Shown: piece by piece, positions 8,944-18,541 of the stretch
How the letters are laid out: the number at the start of each line of letters is the position of its first letter
Numbering within the stretch: position 1 is the first letter of the stretch
DNA from: Enterococcus faecium
GTDB lineage: Bacteria; Bacillota; Bacilli; Lactobacillales; Enterococcaceae
Direction: 5' to 3'
Assembly (NCBI RefSeq): GCF_029023785.1
Contig: NZ_CP118955.1
Coordinates: 804,501 to 868,500, forward strand
DNA length: 64,000 nt
Program-made: the position numbers and the translations under genes
Notes under the pieces: generated by a model
The model's database searches: none
The model's input: the letters and a program-made list of their open reading frames with translations, nothing else
Told to the model about the DNA's origin: nothing

Positions 8944-11019
8944 ATGGCAAAAGACTTATTACTTGAAATCGGGCTGGAAGAAATGCCTGCTCATGTAGTC
9001 ACACCAAGCATGAAACAATTAGAAGAAAAAACAGCAAAATTTTTAGATGAAAACCAATTGACTTATGATACGATCGAAACGTTTTCTACACCGCGCCGCT
9101 TAGCAATCAAAGTAACAAACATTCCAGAACGTCAAGCAGACAGCGAAGAAGAAGTCAAAGGACCAGCCAAAAAAATTGCTTTGGACGCAGATGGAAACTG
9201 GACGAAAGCAGCTGAAGGATTTGTCCGCGGACAAGGTCTGACGACAGATGCTATCACTTTTAGAGAATTAAAAGGCGTGGAATATGTCTATGTAACGAAA
9301 TACACTCACGGCAAAGAAGCAAAAGAAGTATTGACAGGTTTAGCAGATGTCATTAAAAGCCTCACTTTCCCAGTAACGATGCACTGGGCAGAATACGATT
9401 TTGAATATATTCGCCCTATTCACTGGATCGTGGCATTGTTAGATGACGAAATAATCCCGTTTGAGATCTTGGATGTCAAAACAGACAGAGCTTCAAGAGG
9501 TCATCGTTTCTTAGGCGAAGATGTGACATTTACGCATGCAAAAGAATACGAAGAAAAATTAAATGAACAATTTGTTATTGCTTCACCGCAAAAAAGAAAA
9601 GAAATGATCATCACACAAGCAAACGAATTAGCAGAAAAAAATCACTGGATCATTGATCTAGATGAAGATTTACTAGAAGAAGTCAACAATCTAGTCGAAT
9701 ATCCAACTGTCTTTTCTGGCGACTTCGAAGAAAAATATCTATCTGTTCCTGAAGAAGTACTAGTCACTTCTATGAAAGAACATCAACGTTATTTCGAAGT
9801 ACGGAACGATCAAGGTATGTTGCTTCCTCATTTTATTTCTGCTCGTAATGGCGATCGGGTAAAATTGGAAAATGTGGTACGAGGCAATCAAAAAGTATTG
9901 ACTGCTCGTTTAGAAGATGCGGAATTCTTTTATAATGAAGACAAGAAAGCTTCAATCGACCAATACGTTGAAAAATTAAAAACTGTTACTTTCCATGAAA
10001 AAATCGGTAGCATCTATGAGAAAATGCAACGGGTACAAGTCATCGCTCGCATCATAGGCGAACAAGTAGGACTATCTGAGGAAGAATTGATGGATCTGCA
10101 ACGCGCTGCTGAAATCTATAAATTTGATCTAGTAACCAACATGGTAGGAGAATTCCCTGAACTACAAGGGATCATGGGAGAAAAATATGCTCTGCTTAAA
10201 GGCGAGAAACCAGCCGTAGCAACAGCGATCCGTGAACATTACATGCCTATATCCAGTGAAGGAGATTTACCTGAGACTACAGTAGGTTCTGTTTTAGCGA
10301 TTGCTGATAAATTAGATAGTATCTTTTCTTTCTTTGCAGTTGGGATGATCCCAAGTGGCTCAAACGATCCATATGCTTTGCGCCGTCAAGCATATGGTGT
10401 CGTTCGAATCATCGAATCGAAAAAATGGGCCTTTCCTTTGTCTGTTCTGCAAGAAACGATTAGTGAAGTTATCAGTAAAGATACGGATCGTTTTGGCATT
10501 GGCTTGTCAGCGGGACAACAACAGGTGATCGACTTTATCAAAGGCCGTCTGCGCCAATTATTGACAACGAAGAATATCCGTCATGATGTCATCGAAGCTG
10601 TTTTGAATGCAGAACAAAAAGATCTGACAAAAGTATTTGCAGCAGCACAATTGTTCAAGCAGCATCTTGCAGATGAAGACTTCAAACCATCGATGGAAGC
10701 TTTGACACGTGTCGTGAACTTAGCGAAAAAAGCGGAGCTTGAAAAACAATCAGAAGTAGACCCTGAACTGTTCGAAAACGAAGCGGAGAAAGAACTGCAC
10801 AAAGCAGTAGAGGCAATGAAAACAAGCTTTGCTGACCAAACGATCAACGAAAATTATGATCAGCTTGTAAGCCTTCGCCCACTGATCGAAAATTATTTTG
10901 ATCAGACGATGGTCATGGCAGAAGAACCAGCAGTACGTAAGAACCGATTAACGCAATTAAGTCAAATTGCTGCCATGGCTTTGTCACTAGCAAGTTTAGA
11001 TCAAATCATCACAAAATAA
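8944..11019 (+). CDS. glyS: Glycine--tRNA ligase beta subunit
   Basis: Beta chain of 691 residues, the usual length. It starts [19 protein letters not shown], and the conserved TPRRLA and [17 protein letters not shown] blocks are present. The C-terminal anticodon-binding region is alanine rich. It is translated with glyQ (one-base gap) and closed by a strong terminator. Together with glyQ it is controlled by the glycine T-box. Confidence 0.97.
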   Translation: MAKDLLLEIGLEEMPAHVVTPSMKQLEEKTAKFLDENQLTYDTIETFSTPRRLAIKVTNIPERQADSEEEVKGPAKKIALDADGNWTKAAEGFVRGQGLTTDAITFRELKGVEYVYVTKYTHGKEAKEVLTGLADVIKSLTFPVTMHWAEYDFEYIRPIHWIVALLDDEIIPFEILDVKTDRASRGHRFLGEDVTFTHAKEYEEKLNEQFVIASPQKRKEMIITQANELAEKNHWIIDLDEDLLEEVNNLVEYPTVFSGDFEEKYLSVPEEVLVTSMKEHQRYFEVRNDQGMLLPHFISARNGDRVKLENVVRGNQKVLTARLEDAEFFYNEDKKASIDQYVEKLKTVTFHEKIGSIYEKMQRVQVIARIIGEQVGLSEEELMDLQRAAEIYKFDLVTNMVGEFPELQGIMGEKYALLKGEKPAVATAIREHYMPISSEGDLPETTVGSVLAIADKLDSIFSFFAVGMIPSGSNDPYALRRQAYGVVRIIESKKWAFPLSVLQETISEVISKDTDRFGIGLSAGQQQVIDFIKGRLRQLLTTKNIRHDVIEAVLNAEQKDLTKVFAAAQLFKQHLADEDFKPSMEALTRVVNLAKKAELEKQSEVDPELFENEAEKELHKAVEAMKTSFADQTINENYDQLVSLRPLIENYFDQTMVMAEEPAVRKNRLTQLSQIAAMALSLASLDQIITK

Positions 11020-11031
11020 TTTCTAATATGT

Positions 11032-11080
11032 AAATAAACCAGAGAACAGGCACAAAATAGGCTATTTCTCTGGTTTATTT
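11032..11080 (+). terminator. Terminator of glyQS
   Basis: A perfect 15-bp stem: AAATAAACCAGAGAA (11032-11046) and TTCTCTGGTTTATTT (11066-11080). Confidence 0.85.
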
Positions 11081-11285
11081 GTTATAAATATAAATAACTA
11101 TTATTAATTCAATGTTAATTTTTTTGTTATTTTATTTTTTGTGTAACTTTTAAAAACACCTATGAAAATTAAGGAAATAAAAATGAAATCGATTAATTGT
11201 TATCTTATTAATGTTTTATTTACTTTTAAATCGTAAATTGCCCTAGTCAAGAAAACAGTTTGTGGTATGATTATATAGGGAAAAC
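11081..11285. other. AT-rich region upstream of the capsule promoter
   Basis: No gene is visible. It is very AT rich and contains a second weak -10-like box (TATGAT near 11264). It probably belongs to the long 5' regulatory region of the capsule locus. Confidence 0.45.
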
Positions 11286-11314
11286 TTGTTTACAAATATT
11301 TCTGTGAATATATT
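11286..11314 (+). promoter_or_regulatory. Predicted native promoter of the capsule operon, cut off by the IS
   Basis: TTGTTT (11286-11291), a 17-base spacer, and TATATT (11309-11314). The predicted start (about 11321) falls inside the 8-bp target duplication, so the insertion lies at or next to the +1 position and separates this promoter from the capsule genes. Confidence 0.55.
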
Positions 11315-11327
11315 AGTTTAATTATGT

Positions 11328-12652
11328 GAGAGTGTAAAATATTTTGTGTAAATAGAAAAAAGGAAGTCCCTTCTGTAGAATAGAGTTACCACAACACATT
11401 CACAGAAAAGAGGACTTCCATATGAACGATTTTACTACAGAAATTCTAAAGACTCTAGCGAACAAAGGCGATTTGAATGAATTATTCCGTGTCCATTTGG
11501 AAAAAGCTGTCAATACGCTTCTCAAAACGGAGTTAACGGCTTTCCTCGATTACGAAAAGTACGATCGTATTGGTTTTAACACGGGTAATTCTCGTAACGG
11601 CTCCTATGACCGTACGGTCAAGACCGAGTACGGGGAACTTCATCTCCAGATTCCGCGCGACCGCAACGGCGAGTTCAAGCAACAGACTGTTCCTGCTTAT
11701 AGACGGACGAATGATACCTTAGAGGAGACCGTCATTCACCTCTTCCGAAAAGGTATTACCATGTCGGAAATCGCAGACTTGATTGAGAAAATGTATGGGC
11801 ATCACTACACGCCCCAAACCATGTCCAACATGACTAAAGTGCTGACTGAAGAAGTAAATGCATTTAAAGTTAGAACTCTAAATGATAAGTATGTCGCTAT
11901 TTTCATGGATGCTACTTATATTCCTTTAAAACGGCAAACCGTCTCCAAAGAAGCAATCTATATTGCCATTGGTATACGAGAAGACGGCACTAAAGAAGTA
12001 CTAAGTTATGCGATTGCTCCGACTGAATCGACCTACGTTTGGAATGAGTTGTTACAGGACATTTACTCCAGAGGGGTTCATGATGTCTTACTGTTTATTA
12101 CCGATGGCTTAAAAGGCATGAAAGATACGATTCACCAGATTTATCCTAAAGCTAAATACCAACATTGCTGTGTTCACGTTTCCCGTAATATTGCTCATAA
12201 AGTACGTGTCAAAGATCGAAAAGAAATCTGTGATGATTTTAAGGCTGTTTATCAAGCTAGCTCAAAGAAAGAGGCAAATACCTTTTTAGGGAGTATGATT
12301 GAGAAGTGGCAGAAAACTTATCCTAAAGTGACGCAGTCACTGATAAAAAATCAAGATTTATTGACTTTTTATGAGTTTCCGCCTGGTATCCGCCGAAGCA
12401 TTTACTCAACTAATTTAATCGAATCTTTCAATAAACAAATCAAGAAATACAGCCGCAGAAAAGATCAGTTTCAAAATGAAGAATCACTAGAGCGTTTCCT
12501 AGTATCCATCTTTGATACATACAATCAAAAATTCTTAAATAGAAGCCATAAAGGCTTCCAACAAGTGACGGATACATTAGCTTCAATGTTTACTGAGTAA
12601 CCCATTATTTTGCAGAAGGACGAGTTATTTACACAAAATTATTGACGCTCCC
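11328..12652 (+). mobile_element. IS256-family insertion sequence (1325 bp, complete)
   Basis: The two ends form imperfect inverted repeats of about 27 bp sharing ATTTTGTGTAAATA. They are flanked by a perfect 8-bp direct repeat AATTATGT (11320-11327 and 12653-12660), the expected target duplication. The length and single transposase gene match IS256-type elements. The exact IS name was not determined. Confidence 0.93.
11422..12600 (+). CDS. IS256-family transposase (Mutator-like, DDE)
   Basis: Intact 392-residue transposase starting MNDFTTEILKTLANKGDLNE. The predicted catalytic triad is D163 (FMDATY), D228 (FITDGL) and E334 (STNLIESFN). The C-x2-H signature characteristic of this family appears as QHCCVHVSRN near 248-257. 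The gene fills almost the whole element, has a strong AAGAGGA ribosome site and shows no disruption, so the element may be active. It reads in the same direction as the capsule genes. The codon composition is slightly richer in GC than the flanks. Confidence 0.95.
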   Translation: MNDFTTEILKTLANKGDLNELFRVHLEKAVNTLLKTELTAFLDYEKYDRIGFNTGNSRNGSYDRTVKTEYGELHLQIPRDRNGEFKQQTVPAYRRTNDTLEETVIHLFRKGITMSEIADLIEKMYGHHYTPQTMSNMTKVLTEEVNAFKVRTLNDKYVAIFMDATYIPLKRQTVSKEAIYIAIGIREDGTKEVLSYAIAPTESTYVWNELLQDIYSRGVHDVLLFITDGLKGMKDTIHQIYPKAKYQHCCVHVSRNIAHKVRVKDRKEICDDFKAVYQASSKKEANTFLGSMIEKWQKTYPKVTQSLIKNQDLLTFYEFPPGIRRSIYSTNLIESFNKQIKKYSRRKDQFQNEESLERFLVSIFDTYNQKFLNRSHKGFQQVTDTLASMFTE

Positions 12653-12670
12653 AATTATGTTTTTTAAAAT
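12642..12670 (+). promoter_or_regulatory. Candidate hybrid promoter at the IS right end
   Basis: TTGACG (12642-12647) lies in the terminal repeat of the IS, and TAAAAT (12665-12670) lies in the target DNA, exactly 17 bases apart. The -35 box therefore comes from the IS and the -10 box from the chromosome. IS256 elements are known to create outward hybrid promoters of this type; that it drives capsule transcription here is inference. Confidence 0.6.
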
Positions 12671-12741
12671 AAAAAGCTGTCATTTTTATGTAAGTGAATT
12701 ATATCTTAATTTATCTATCATCAATACTTAGGAGTGAATCT

Positions 12742-13518
12742 ATGGAAAAGCCATTCGTCAAATCATTGACTGTTGTGGCGGTAGGTGCAGGTGCTATTGC
12801 GATCTGTTTGTTTGGTTACCATATCAATAATCAGCGGCAACATCAGCAACGGATCAATTATGCAGAATCTGCCATCACCAATCAAAAAGACACCTTGACT
12901 TCTTTATCAAAAGAAGTAGACAAGCTGTATAGTACAAAAGAAAAAAATTTTCTAAACCCTGAAATAACAGAAGAAACAATCACAAGTTTGTCAAATAAGC
13001 TATCCTCTGTCAAACTTTCAGCAGATGATTACGACATCAAAGAATCAGAATTGCCTAAAGAAGCTGTTGCAATCCAAGATGAGAAGAAAGCAATCGTGAC
13101 ACAGTTAGATAGTGCAGAATCAAAACTGAAGATCCAGACAGCTGTCAACGATTTATTTACTAAAAATGTATCAAACTGGCAGCAAGCTGTAGACGATGTC
13201 GTCATCAAAGAAAAGGTGACAAGTGCAGATGTCGCTCGTGTACGTGAAAATATGAGCTTTTTTAAAGATAGTCCTTGGAAAACGGTTGTTATGCAATATC
13301 TAGGATTCGCTGATACTCAGATCGCGCAAGTCTCGCAACTAGATCAGTTATTCGATACGATGTTGAAGGATGGTCAAGTGACTGCCACCGCTACTTACGA
13401 TCAATATTTGACGGTGCTCAGTCAAATAGAGCAGATCCGGAATGAAAAAATACGCGCAGCATACGCAACAAAAGCACAAACTGTTGCTCAGCAAATGGGC
13501 TATAGCAATATAAGTTAG
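12742..13518 (+). CDS. Membrane-anchored protein of unknown function, first gene of the capsule operon
   Basis: I do not recognise a family. The ATG at 12742 (258 residues) follows TTAGGAGTG; an in-frame GTG at 12694 has no ribosome site. There is one N-terminal membrane helix (about residues 8-25), then a long extracytoplasmic, highly charged alpha-helical region with glutamine-rich and heptad-like stretches (coiled-coil likely). There are no cysteines. It is followed after 36 bases by the LCP protein. Its position suggests a role at the cell surface in polysaccharide assembly or its control, but no activity can be named. Confidence 0.75.
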   Translation: MEKPFVKSLTVVAVGAGAIAICLFGYHINNQRQHQQRINYAESAITNQKDTLTSLSKEVDKLYSTKEKNFLNPEITEETITSLSNKLSSVKLSADDYDIKESELPKEAVAIQDEKKAIVTQLDSAESKLKIQTAVNDLFTKNVSNWQQAVDDVVIKEKVTSADVARVRENMSFFKDSPWKTVVMQYLGFADTQIAQVSQLDQLFDTMLKDGQVTATATYDQYLTVLSQIEQIRNEKIRAAYATKAQTVAQQMGYSNIS

Positions 13519-13554
13519 TAACAATTAAAGCAAAGCTAGCAAACGGAGGAAACT

Positions 13555-14499
13555 ATGGCAAGACGAAGAAGAAAATCAAGAGGGAAAAAAATATTTCTGA
13601 TTATTTTAGCAGTTCTTATCGTATTAGTATTAGCAATTGTAGGAGTAGGAGCAAAATTATATCTGGATCTCTCACATTCTATTGAGAAAACTTACGAGTC
13701 AGTGGAACGAACCCAAGGAGAACGAACGAAACCAGTTGATCTGAACAAACAAGAATCTTTCTCTGTTCTATTGATGGGGATTGATACTGGAGATTTAGGT
13801 CGGGTCGATCAAGGAAGATCAGATACGATGATGGTTGCCACAGTCAGTCCTGAAGACAAACAGACAACGATCGTCAGCATTCCTCGAGATACGTATGTCG
13901 ACATCGTAGGTCGTGACACAAAAGACAAGATCAACCACGCTTACGCATTCGGCGGAGCTGCCATGGCGATGGATACCGTACAAAAATATGTAGACATCCC
14001 AATCGATCACTATGTCTCTATCAATATGAAAGGGCTAAAGGAACTCGTTGATGCAATTGGTGGTATCGAAGTCAATAATGACCTCACTTTCTCACAAGAT
14101 GGCTATGACTTTCCAATCGGTAAAATTACATTGAACGGGGTTCAGGCATTATCTTATTCTCGTATGCGTTATGAAGACCCAAATGGTGATTACGGTAGAC
14201 AAGGGCGCCAAAGAAAGATCGTAGAAGGCGTAGCAAAAAAAGTATTGAGTCTAAATGGTGTCAGCAACTATCAATCCGTTTTGAATGCTCTAGAGTCGAA
14301 TATGAAAACAGACATGAGCTTTGATGAAATGAAAAAAATCGCTTTAGATTATCGGGAGGCATTTGGTACGATCAAGCAAGATCAGCTGCAAGGAGAAGGC
14401 TTCATGCAAGATAATATCTCCTATCAAAAAGTCAGCGATCAAGAACTTGATCGTGTGAAAAAAGAATTAAAAGATCAAATGAATCTAGAGAATAAATAG
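13555..14499 (+). CDS. wzg: LytR-CpsA-Psr (LCP) family protein, Wzg/CpsA
   Basis: Protein of 314 residues: very basic N-terminus (ARRRRKSRGKK), one membrane helix (about 13-33), then an extracellular LCP domain. Conserved blocks are GIDTGD, GRSDTMMVATVSP, SIPRDTYVDI and INHAYAFGG. LCP enzymes transfer polymers from undecaprenyl carriers to peptidoglycan. First of four genes (LCP, Wzd, Wze, Wzh) that form the standard capsule regulation and chain-length module of Gram-positive cocci. A CGGAGGA ribosome site precedes the ATG. Confidence 0.92.
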   Translation: MARRRRKSRGKKIFLIILAVLIVLVLAIVGVGAKLYLDLSHSIEKTYESVERTQGERTKPVDLNKQESFSVLLMGIDTGDLGRVDQGRSDTMMVATVSPEDKQTTIVSIPRDTYVDIVGRDTKDKINHAYAFGGAAMAMDTVQKYVDIPIDHYVSINMKGLKELVDAIGGIEVNNDLTFSQDGYDFPIGKITLNGVQALSYSRMRYEDPNGDYGRQGRQRKIVEGVAKKVLSLNGVSNYQSVLNALESNMKTDMSFDEMKKIALDYREAFGTIKQDQLQGEGFMQDNISYQKVSDQELDRVKKELKDQMNLENK

Positions 14500-14514
14500 G
14501 AAAGTGGAGAAAAA

Positions 14515-15294
14515 ATGGAAGAGACAATCAACTTGAAAGAAATTTTTGAAACATTACGCAAACACTTGGTAACAATCATCATCTCAATGTTTGCTGGCTT
14601 GGCCATCTCAGGAATCGTAACATTTTTCATCTTGACACCAAAATACAGTTCACAAGCACAATTGATCGTGACACTGCCACAATCAGACACAGCAAATGTC
14701 AATGATGTCAATACGAACCTGCAAATGATCAATACGTATAAAGATATGATCGTCAGTGATTTAGTGCTAAATGAAGTCAAAGATCGTTTAGAAACAGAAG
14801 ACAATGTGAAAATGACTGCTGAACAAATCAAAGAGGCCATCTCAGTCAATCAGTCACAAAATTCACAAATGTTCTCGATCCAGGCAATAAGCACGAATGC
14901 AGTGACTGCTCAACAGATCGCTAACACAACTTCACAAGTTTTCCAAGAGAACGCAAAAGACGTGATGAATGTCGATAAAATCTCGATTATTTCAGGTGCA
15001 GTTGCCAATACGACACCTGTTTCGCCAAATAATAAATTGAATCTAGTGATTGGCTTAGTATTAGGAATGATGGTAGGCGTAGGTCTGGCATTCTTATTCG
15101 AATTACTCGATCGGACAGTGAAAGATGAAAAATATGTGACGGATACATTAGGATTTCCAATCTTAGGAACAGTTCCAGAAATGTCAGCGAAAGAATTGAA
15201 CGCTGGTATCCGTAAAAAAGGATCAGCTCCTGCACGACCAAAAGCTACAAACGGTAAAACAGCCCCATCACGCAGAAGCCGCTCAAGAGTCTAG
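14515..15294 (+). CDS. wzd: Wzd/CpsC polysaccharide co-polymerase (Wzz domain)
   Basis: Protein of 259 residues with a Wzz domain: short cytoplasmic N-terminus, membrane helix about 20-42, extracellular region, second helix about 176-196 (LVIGLVLGMMVGVGLAFLFE), and a basic cytoplasmic tail ending RRSRSRV. In this family the tail activates the tyrosine kinase encoded next. It controls chain length and export of capsule with Wze. Fifteen bases separate it from the LCP gene, with a GGAGA-type ribosome site. Confidence 0.92.
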   Translation: MEETINLKEIFETLRKHLVTIIISMFAGLAISGIVTFFILTPKYSSQAQLIVTLPQSDTANVNDVNTNLQMINTYKDMIVSDLVLNEVKDRLETEDNVKMTAEQIKEAISVNQSQNSQMFSIQAISTNAVTAQQIANTTSQVFQENAKDVMNVDKISIISGAVANTTPVSPNNKLNLVIGLVLGMMVGVGLAFLFELLDRTVKDEKYVTDTLGFPILGTVPEMSAKELNAGIRKKGSAPARPKATNGKTAPSRRSRSRV

Positions 15295-15305
15295 GAGGAA
15301 GAAAA

Positions 15306-16004
15306 ATGGCACGAACACAGAAACAAAAAGCAGCACAAACTCATGCAGTCAGTTTGATCACATTAACAAACCCATCTTCACCAATCGCCGAACAATATCG
15401 TACGATCCGGACGAATATCCAATTTGCCTCCACAGCTGGTCAGCAAATCAAAACGATTGTCGTGACTTCATCAGGTCCTGGAGAAGGAAAATCCACCACT
15501 GCAGCAAACATTGCAGTCGTTTTTGCTAAATCCGGTCAACGGGTTCTATTAGTCGATGCAGATTTACGTAAACCCGTCGTCTATAAAACATTCCAGTTGA
15601 GCAATGCTAGTGGATTAAGTACAGCACTTAGTTCATCAGGAAGTGTAGCAGATGTGATCCAACGAACGCCAGTCGAGAACTTGTCGATTTTGCCTAGTGG
15701 GCCTAAGCCACCCAACCCATCAGAATTGTTAAGCTCGCCAAGAATGGATCAGATTCTAGCCGAAGCAAGACAGATATTTGACGTGGTGATATTCGATATG
15801 CCACCAGTAGTAGCCGTAACAGATGCACAGATCATGTCTTCAAAAACAGATGGCACTTTATTGGTCGTACGTGAAAATATGTCACGTAAAGAATCCTTGA
15901 CTAAAGCAAAAGAACTGCTGGAGATGGTACAAGCACGAGTCTTAGGTGTTGTATACAACGGAGCAGAACATAGCAAAGATGCTGGTTATTACTACGGAAA
16001 TTAA
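15306..16004 (+). CDS. wze: Wze/CpsD bacterial tyrosine kinase
   Basis: BY-kinase of 232 residues. Walker A is GPGEGKSTTAAN, Walker A' is VLLVDADLRKP, and Walker B is VVIFDMPP. A C-terminal tyrosine cluster (YYYGN at the end) is the autophosphorylation site. It works with Wzd in the membrane and is dephosphorylated by Wzh. The AGGAGGAAG ribosome site is only a few bases from the wzd stop, so the genes are co-translated. Confidence 0.93.
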   Translation: MARTQKQKAAQTHAVSLITLTNPSSPIAEQYRTIRTNIQFASTAGQQIKTIVVTSSGPGEGKSTTAANIAVVFAKSGQRVLLVDADLRKPVVYKTFQLSNASGLSTALSSSGSVADVIQRTPVENLSILPSGPKPPNPSELLSSPRMDQILAEARQIFDVVIFDMPPVVAVTDAQIMSSKTDGTLLVVRENMSRKESLTKAKELLEMVQARVLGVVYNGAEHSKDAGYYYGN

Positions 16005-16042
16005 GGAAAAATTAAGGAATAAGAAGAGAGGAGACAAGGGAA

Positions 16043-16807
16043 ATGATCGATCTACATTGCCATATCCTACCAGGAATCGATGACGGGGCAGAAAACTTAG
16101 AAGCAAGTATTGCAATGGCTGAAAAAGCGATTCAGCAAGGCATCACGCATATTTTATGCACACCACACCATAATAATGGAAAATACAGCAATGAAAAATC
16201 ACAAGTCATTTCTCTAGTCGCTTCGTTACAAGCAGAATTAGAGAAAAGACAATTGCCTTTGACGTTATTGGAAGGACAAGAAGTACGTATTACCGGAACG
16301 CTCATCGAAGACATCCATCGAGATGAAATTTTATTTACAGATTTAGATGATACATATCTTCTGATCGAATTTCCGACACTGGAAGTGCCGTTATATGCGG
16401 AACGGCTTTTTTTTGAGTTGTTAGAACTAGGAAAGACACCAGTGATCGTCCATCCAGAACGTAATGCGCATTTTCGCGAGGACCCGAATCATTTGATTCC
16501 GTTCCTAGATATGGGATGTTTGGCCCAACTTACTGCGCCAAGTTATGTTGGTGTATTTGGCAAAGATATCCAGAAAACAGCCAAAACGATGGTCAAACAT
16601 AATCTTGTGCAGATGGCTGCTTCTGATGCCCATGGGGTCTCTAAGCGCACCTTTTACTTAAAAGAGTGCTATGAACAGATTGCCAAGGACTTTGGTAAGG
16701 AAAAAGTAGTACAGATGAAACAAGTCGCAAAGGATCTGATCAATGGGGATGAAATCAGTTATTCAATCTATGAAGAGGTAAAAAAGAAGAAGTTTGGTTT
16801 ATTTTAG
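16043..16807 (+). CDS. wzh: Wzh/CpsB tyrosine-protein phosphatase (PHP domain)
   Basis: Metal-dependent phosphatase of 254 residues in the PHP superfamily. It opens MIDLHCHILPGIDDGA, with further metal-binding motifs (TPHHNNG, VHPERN and SDAHGVSKR). It removes phosphate from the Wze tyrosine cluster and so sets capsule amount. Good GAGGAGA ribosome site. Last of the conserved module; the base composition becomes sharply more AT rich after this gene. Confidence 0.93.
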   Translation: MIDLHCHILPGIDDGAENLEASIAMAEKAIQQGITHILCTPHHNNGKYSNEKSQVISLVASLQAELEKRQLPLTLLEGQEVRITGTLIEDIHRDEILFTDLDDTYLLIEFPTLEVPLYAERLFFELLELGKTPVIVHPERNAHFREDPNHLIPFLDMGCLAQLTAPSYVGVFGKDIQKTAKTMVKHNLVQMAASDAHGVSKRTFYLKECYEQIAKDFGKEKVVQMKQVAKDLINGDEISYSIYEEVKKKKFGLF

Positions 16808-16870
16808 TTCTTTATTCGTAGATAAAAAGGAAATGAGGAGAGAGTGAGGATAGTGAAAGGGACTGAAAGT

Positions 16871-17560
16871 ATGGAAAGTGAAGATTTATTATCTCGTATT
16901 AGTGAAGTACATCCTAATCAAGTTTTGTTGGATAAAGAAAAAGTAGAAAAACGATGTATCTATTTATTTTTTAAAAGAATGATTGATATTATAGGAAGCA
17001 TTATTGGTTTGATTTTAGCTTCTCCTTTGATGTTTTATGTAGCTTATCGAATCAGAAAAGAAGAGCCAGGAAGTCCAATATTTTTTAGCCATACACGTGT
17101 TGGTAAAAATGGAAAAACATTCAAAATGCATAAATTCCGTTCTATGTGTTTAGATGCTGAAGAAAAATTGGAAGAGTTACTTGATCAAAATGAAATAGAA
17201 GGCGCAATGTTCAAGATGAAAGAAGATCCACGTGTTACCCAAATAGGTAAAATTATCCGTGCTAAAAGTATTGATGAATTGCCACAGCTATGGAATGTTT
17301 TAAAAGGAGATATGAGTCTAATTGGCCCACGTCCACCTTTGGAAAGGGAAGTAGCTGAGTACACGAGATATGATCTTCAACGCTTGTATGTAAAACCTGG
17401 ATGTTCAGGTTTGTGGCAAGTTAGTGGTAGAAATGATGTTAGTTTTCATGAAATGGTTGATTTAGATTTAGAATATATAACTAATCGAAGCCTATTGAAT
17501 GATTTTAAACTAATTATCAAGACAATTTGGATCGTTATAAAACCAAATGGGGCATATTAA
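16871..17560 (+). CDS. Initiating sugar transferase (polyprenyl-phosphate hexose-1-phosphate transferase)
   Basis: WbaP/EpsL-type (bacterial sugar transferase) enzyme that links the first sugar phosphate to undecaprenyl phosphate. One membrane helix is visible (DIIGSIIGLILASPLMF), then the catalytic domain with KMHKFRSM, DELPQLWNVLKGDMSLIGPR and the GCSGLWQVSGRND block. I chose the ATG at 16871 (229 residues, AAAGGG nine bases before); GTG codons at 16853 and 16844 are in-frame alternatives. First gene of the variable serotype-like cassette. The sugar (glucose or galactose) cannot be told from sequence alone. Confidence 0.92.
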   Translation: MESEDLLSRISEVHPNQVLLDKEKVEKRCIYLFFKRMIDIIGSIIGLILASPLMFYVAYRIRKEEPGSPIFFSHTRVGKNGKTFKMHKFRSMCLDAEEKLEELLDQNEIEGAMFKMKEDPRVTQIGKIIRAKSIDELPQLWNVLKGDMSLIGPRPPLEREVAEYTRYDLQRLYVKPGCSGLWQVSGRNDVSFHEMVDLDLEYITNRSLLNDFKLIIKTIWIVIKPNGAY

Positions 17561-17573
17561 GGAGTGTAAGTTA

Positions 17574-18023
17574 TTGAAAATTTGTTTAGTAGGTTCAAGT
17601 GGAGGACATTTGACTCATCTATATTTATTAAAAAATTTCTGGGAAAAAGAAGAAAGATTTTGGGTAACATTTGATAAAGAGGATTCGAGAAGTATGTTGA
17701 AAGATGAACGATTTTTTCCATGCTATTATCCAACAAATCGTAATATAATAAACTTAATCCGTAATTCTTTTCTCGCTATTAGAATACTATTAAAAGAAAA
17801 ACCAGATTTAATCATATCTTCCGGTGCAGCTGTAGCAGTTCCGTTTTTCTATTTAGGTAAATTAATCGGAGCAAAAACTATTTACATTGAGGTTTTTGAT
17901 AGAATTGATGCGCCAACCCTGACTGGAAAATTAGTATATCCTGTGACAGATAAATTTATTGTACAGTGGGATGAGATGAAAAAAGTGTATCCAAAAGCAA
18001 TTAATCTCGGAGGTATATTTTAA
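17574..18023 (+). CDS. Glycosyltransferase accessory subunit, Alg14/Cps14F-like
   Basis: Protein of 149 residues starting at TTG 17574, nine bases after AAGGAG; the in-frame ATG at 17547 overlaps the upstream gene and lacks a site. It has the GSSGGHLTHL motif and a membrane-proximal ISSGAAVAVPFFYLGK segment. Together with the next gene it forms a split GT28-type glycosyltransferase like Alg13/Alg14 or pneumococcal Cps14F/G, where this half anchors and enhances the catalytic half. It overlaps the next start by one base (TAATG). Confidence 0.9.
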   Translation: MKICLVGSSGGHLTHLYLLKNFWEKEERFWVTFDKEDSRSMLKDERFFPCYYPTNRNIINLIRNSFLAIRILLKEKPDLIISSGAAVAVPFFYLGKLIGAKTIYIEVFDRIDAPTLTGKLVYPVTDKFIVQWDEMKKVYPKAINLGGIF

Positions 18024-18514
18024 TGATATTTGTGACTGTGGGAACACATGAACAGCAATTTGATCGTCTAATAAAAGAAATTGATAGATTAAAAGAAAGC
18101 AGATTGATTTCAGAAGAAATCTTCATGCAAACTGGATTTTGCAACTATATACCTAAAACTTGTGATTTCCAACAATTTTTATCTTATGAACAGATGGAAG
18201 AATATATTGATAGAGCTCGTTTAGTAATCACTCATGGTGGCCCCTCTACATTTATGAATGTTTTAAAAAAGGGGAAAAAACCTATAGTTGTTCCTAGACA
18301 AAAACGGTTTAGTGAACATGTAAATGATCATCAATTAGAGTTTGCTGAAGCAGTTAAAAAAAAAGGCTATGATATTTATGTACTTAAAGAGATTAATGAA
18401 CTTTTAAATTTATTAAATAATTCTAAAAATGATATAGAAATTAAGATAAATAGTAATAATTTAAAGTTTTGTGAAAAACTAGAAAGCATTGTAAATAGTT
18501 TGGATATCAAATAA
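18023..18514 (+). CDS. Glycosyltransferase catalytic subunit, Alg13/Cps14G-like
   Basis: Protein of 163 residues resembling the C-terminal half of MurG-type GT28 enzymes. It opens MIFVTVGTHEQQFDRLIKEI and carries the sugar-nucleotide binding block ITHGGPSTFMNVLKKGK. It would add the second sugar with the preceding subunit; in pneumococcus type 14 the pair adds beta-1,4-galactose to lipid-linked glucose, but the specificity here is unknown. Very AT rich (many AAA/AAT codons). Confidence 0.9.
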   Translation: MIFVTVGTHEQQFDRLIKEIDRLKESRLISEEIFMQTGFCNYIPKTCDFQQFLSYEQMEEYIDRARLVITHGGPSTFMNVLKKGKKPIVVPRQKRFSEHVNDHQLEFAEAVKKKGYDIYVLKEINELLNLLNNSKNDIEIKINSNNLKFCEKLESIVNSLDIK

Positions 18515-18541
18515 TTTTTAGAGAAGGAGGAATTTTAAAGT

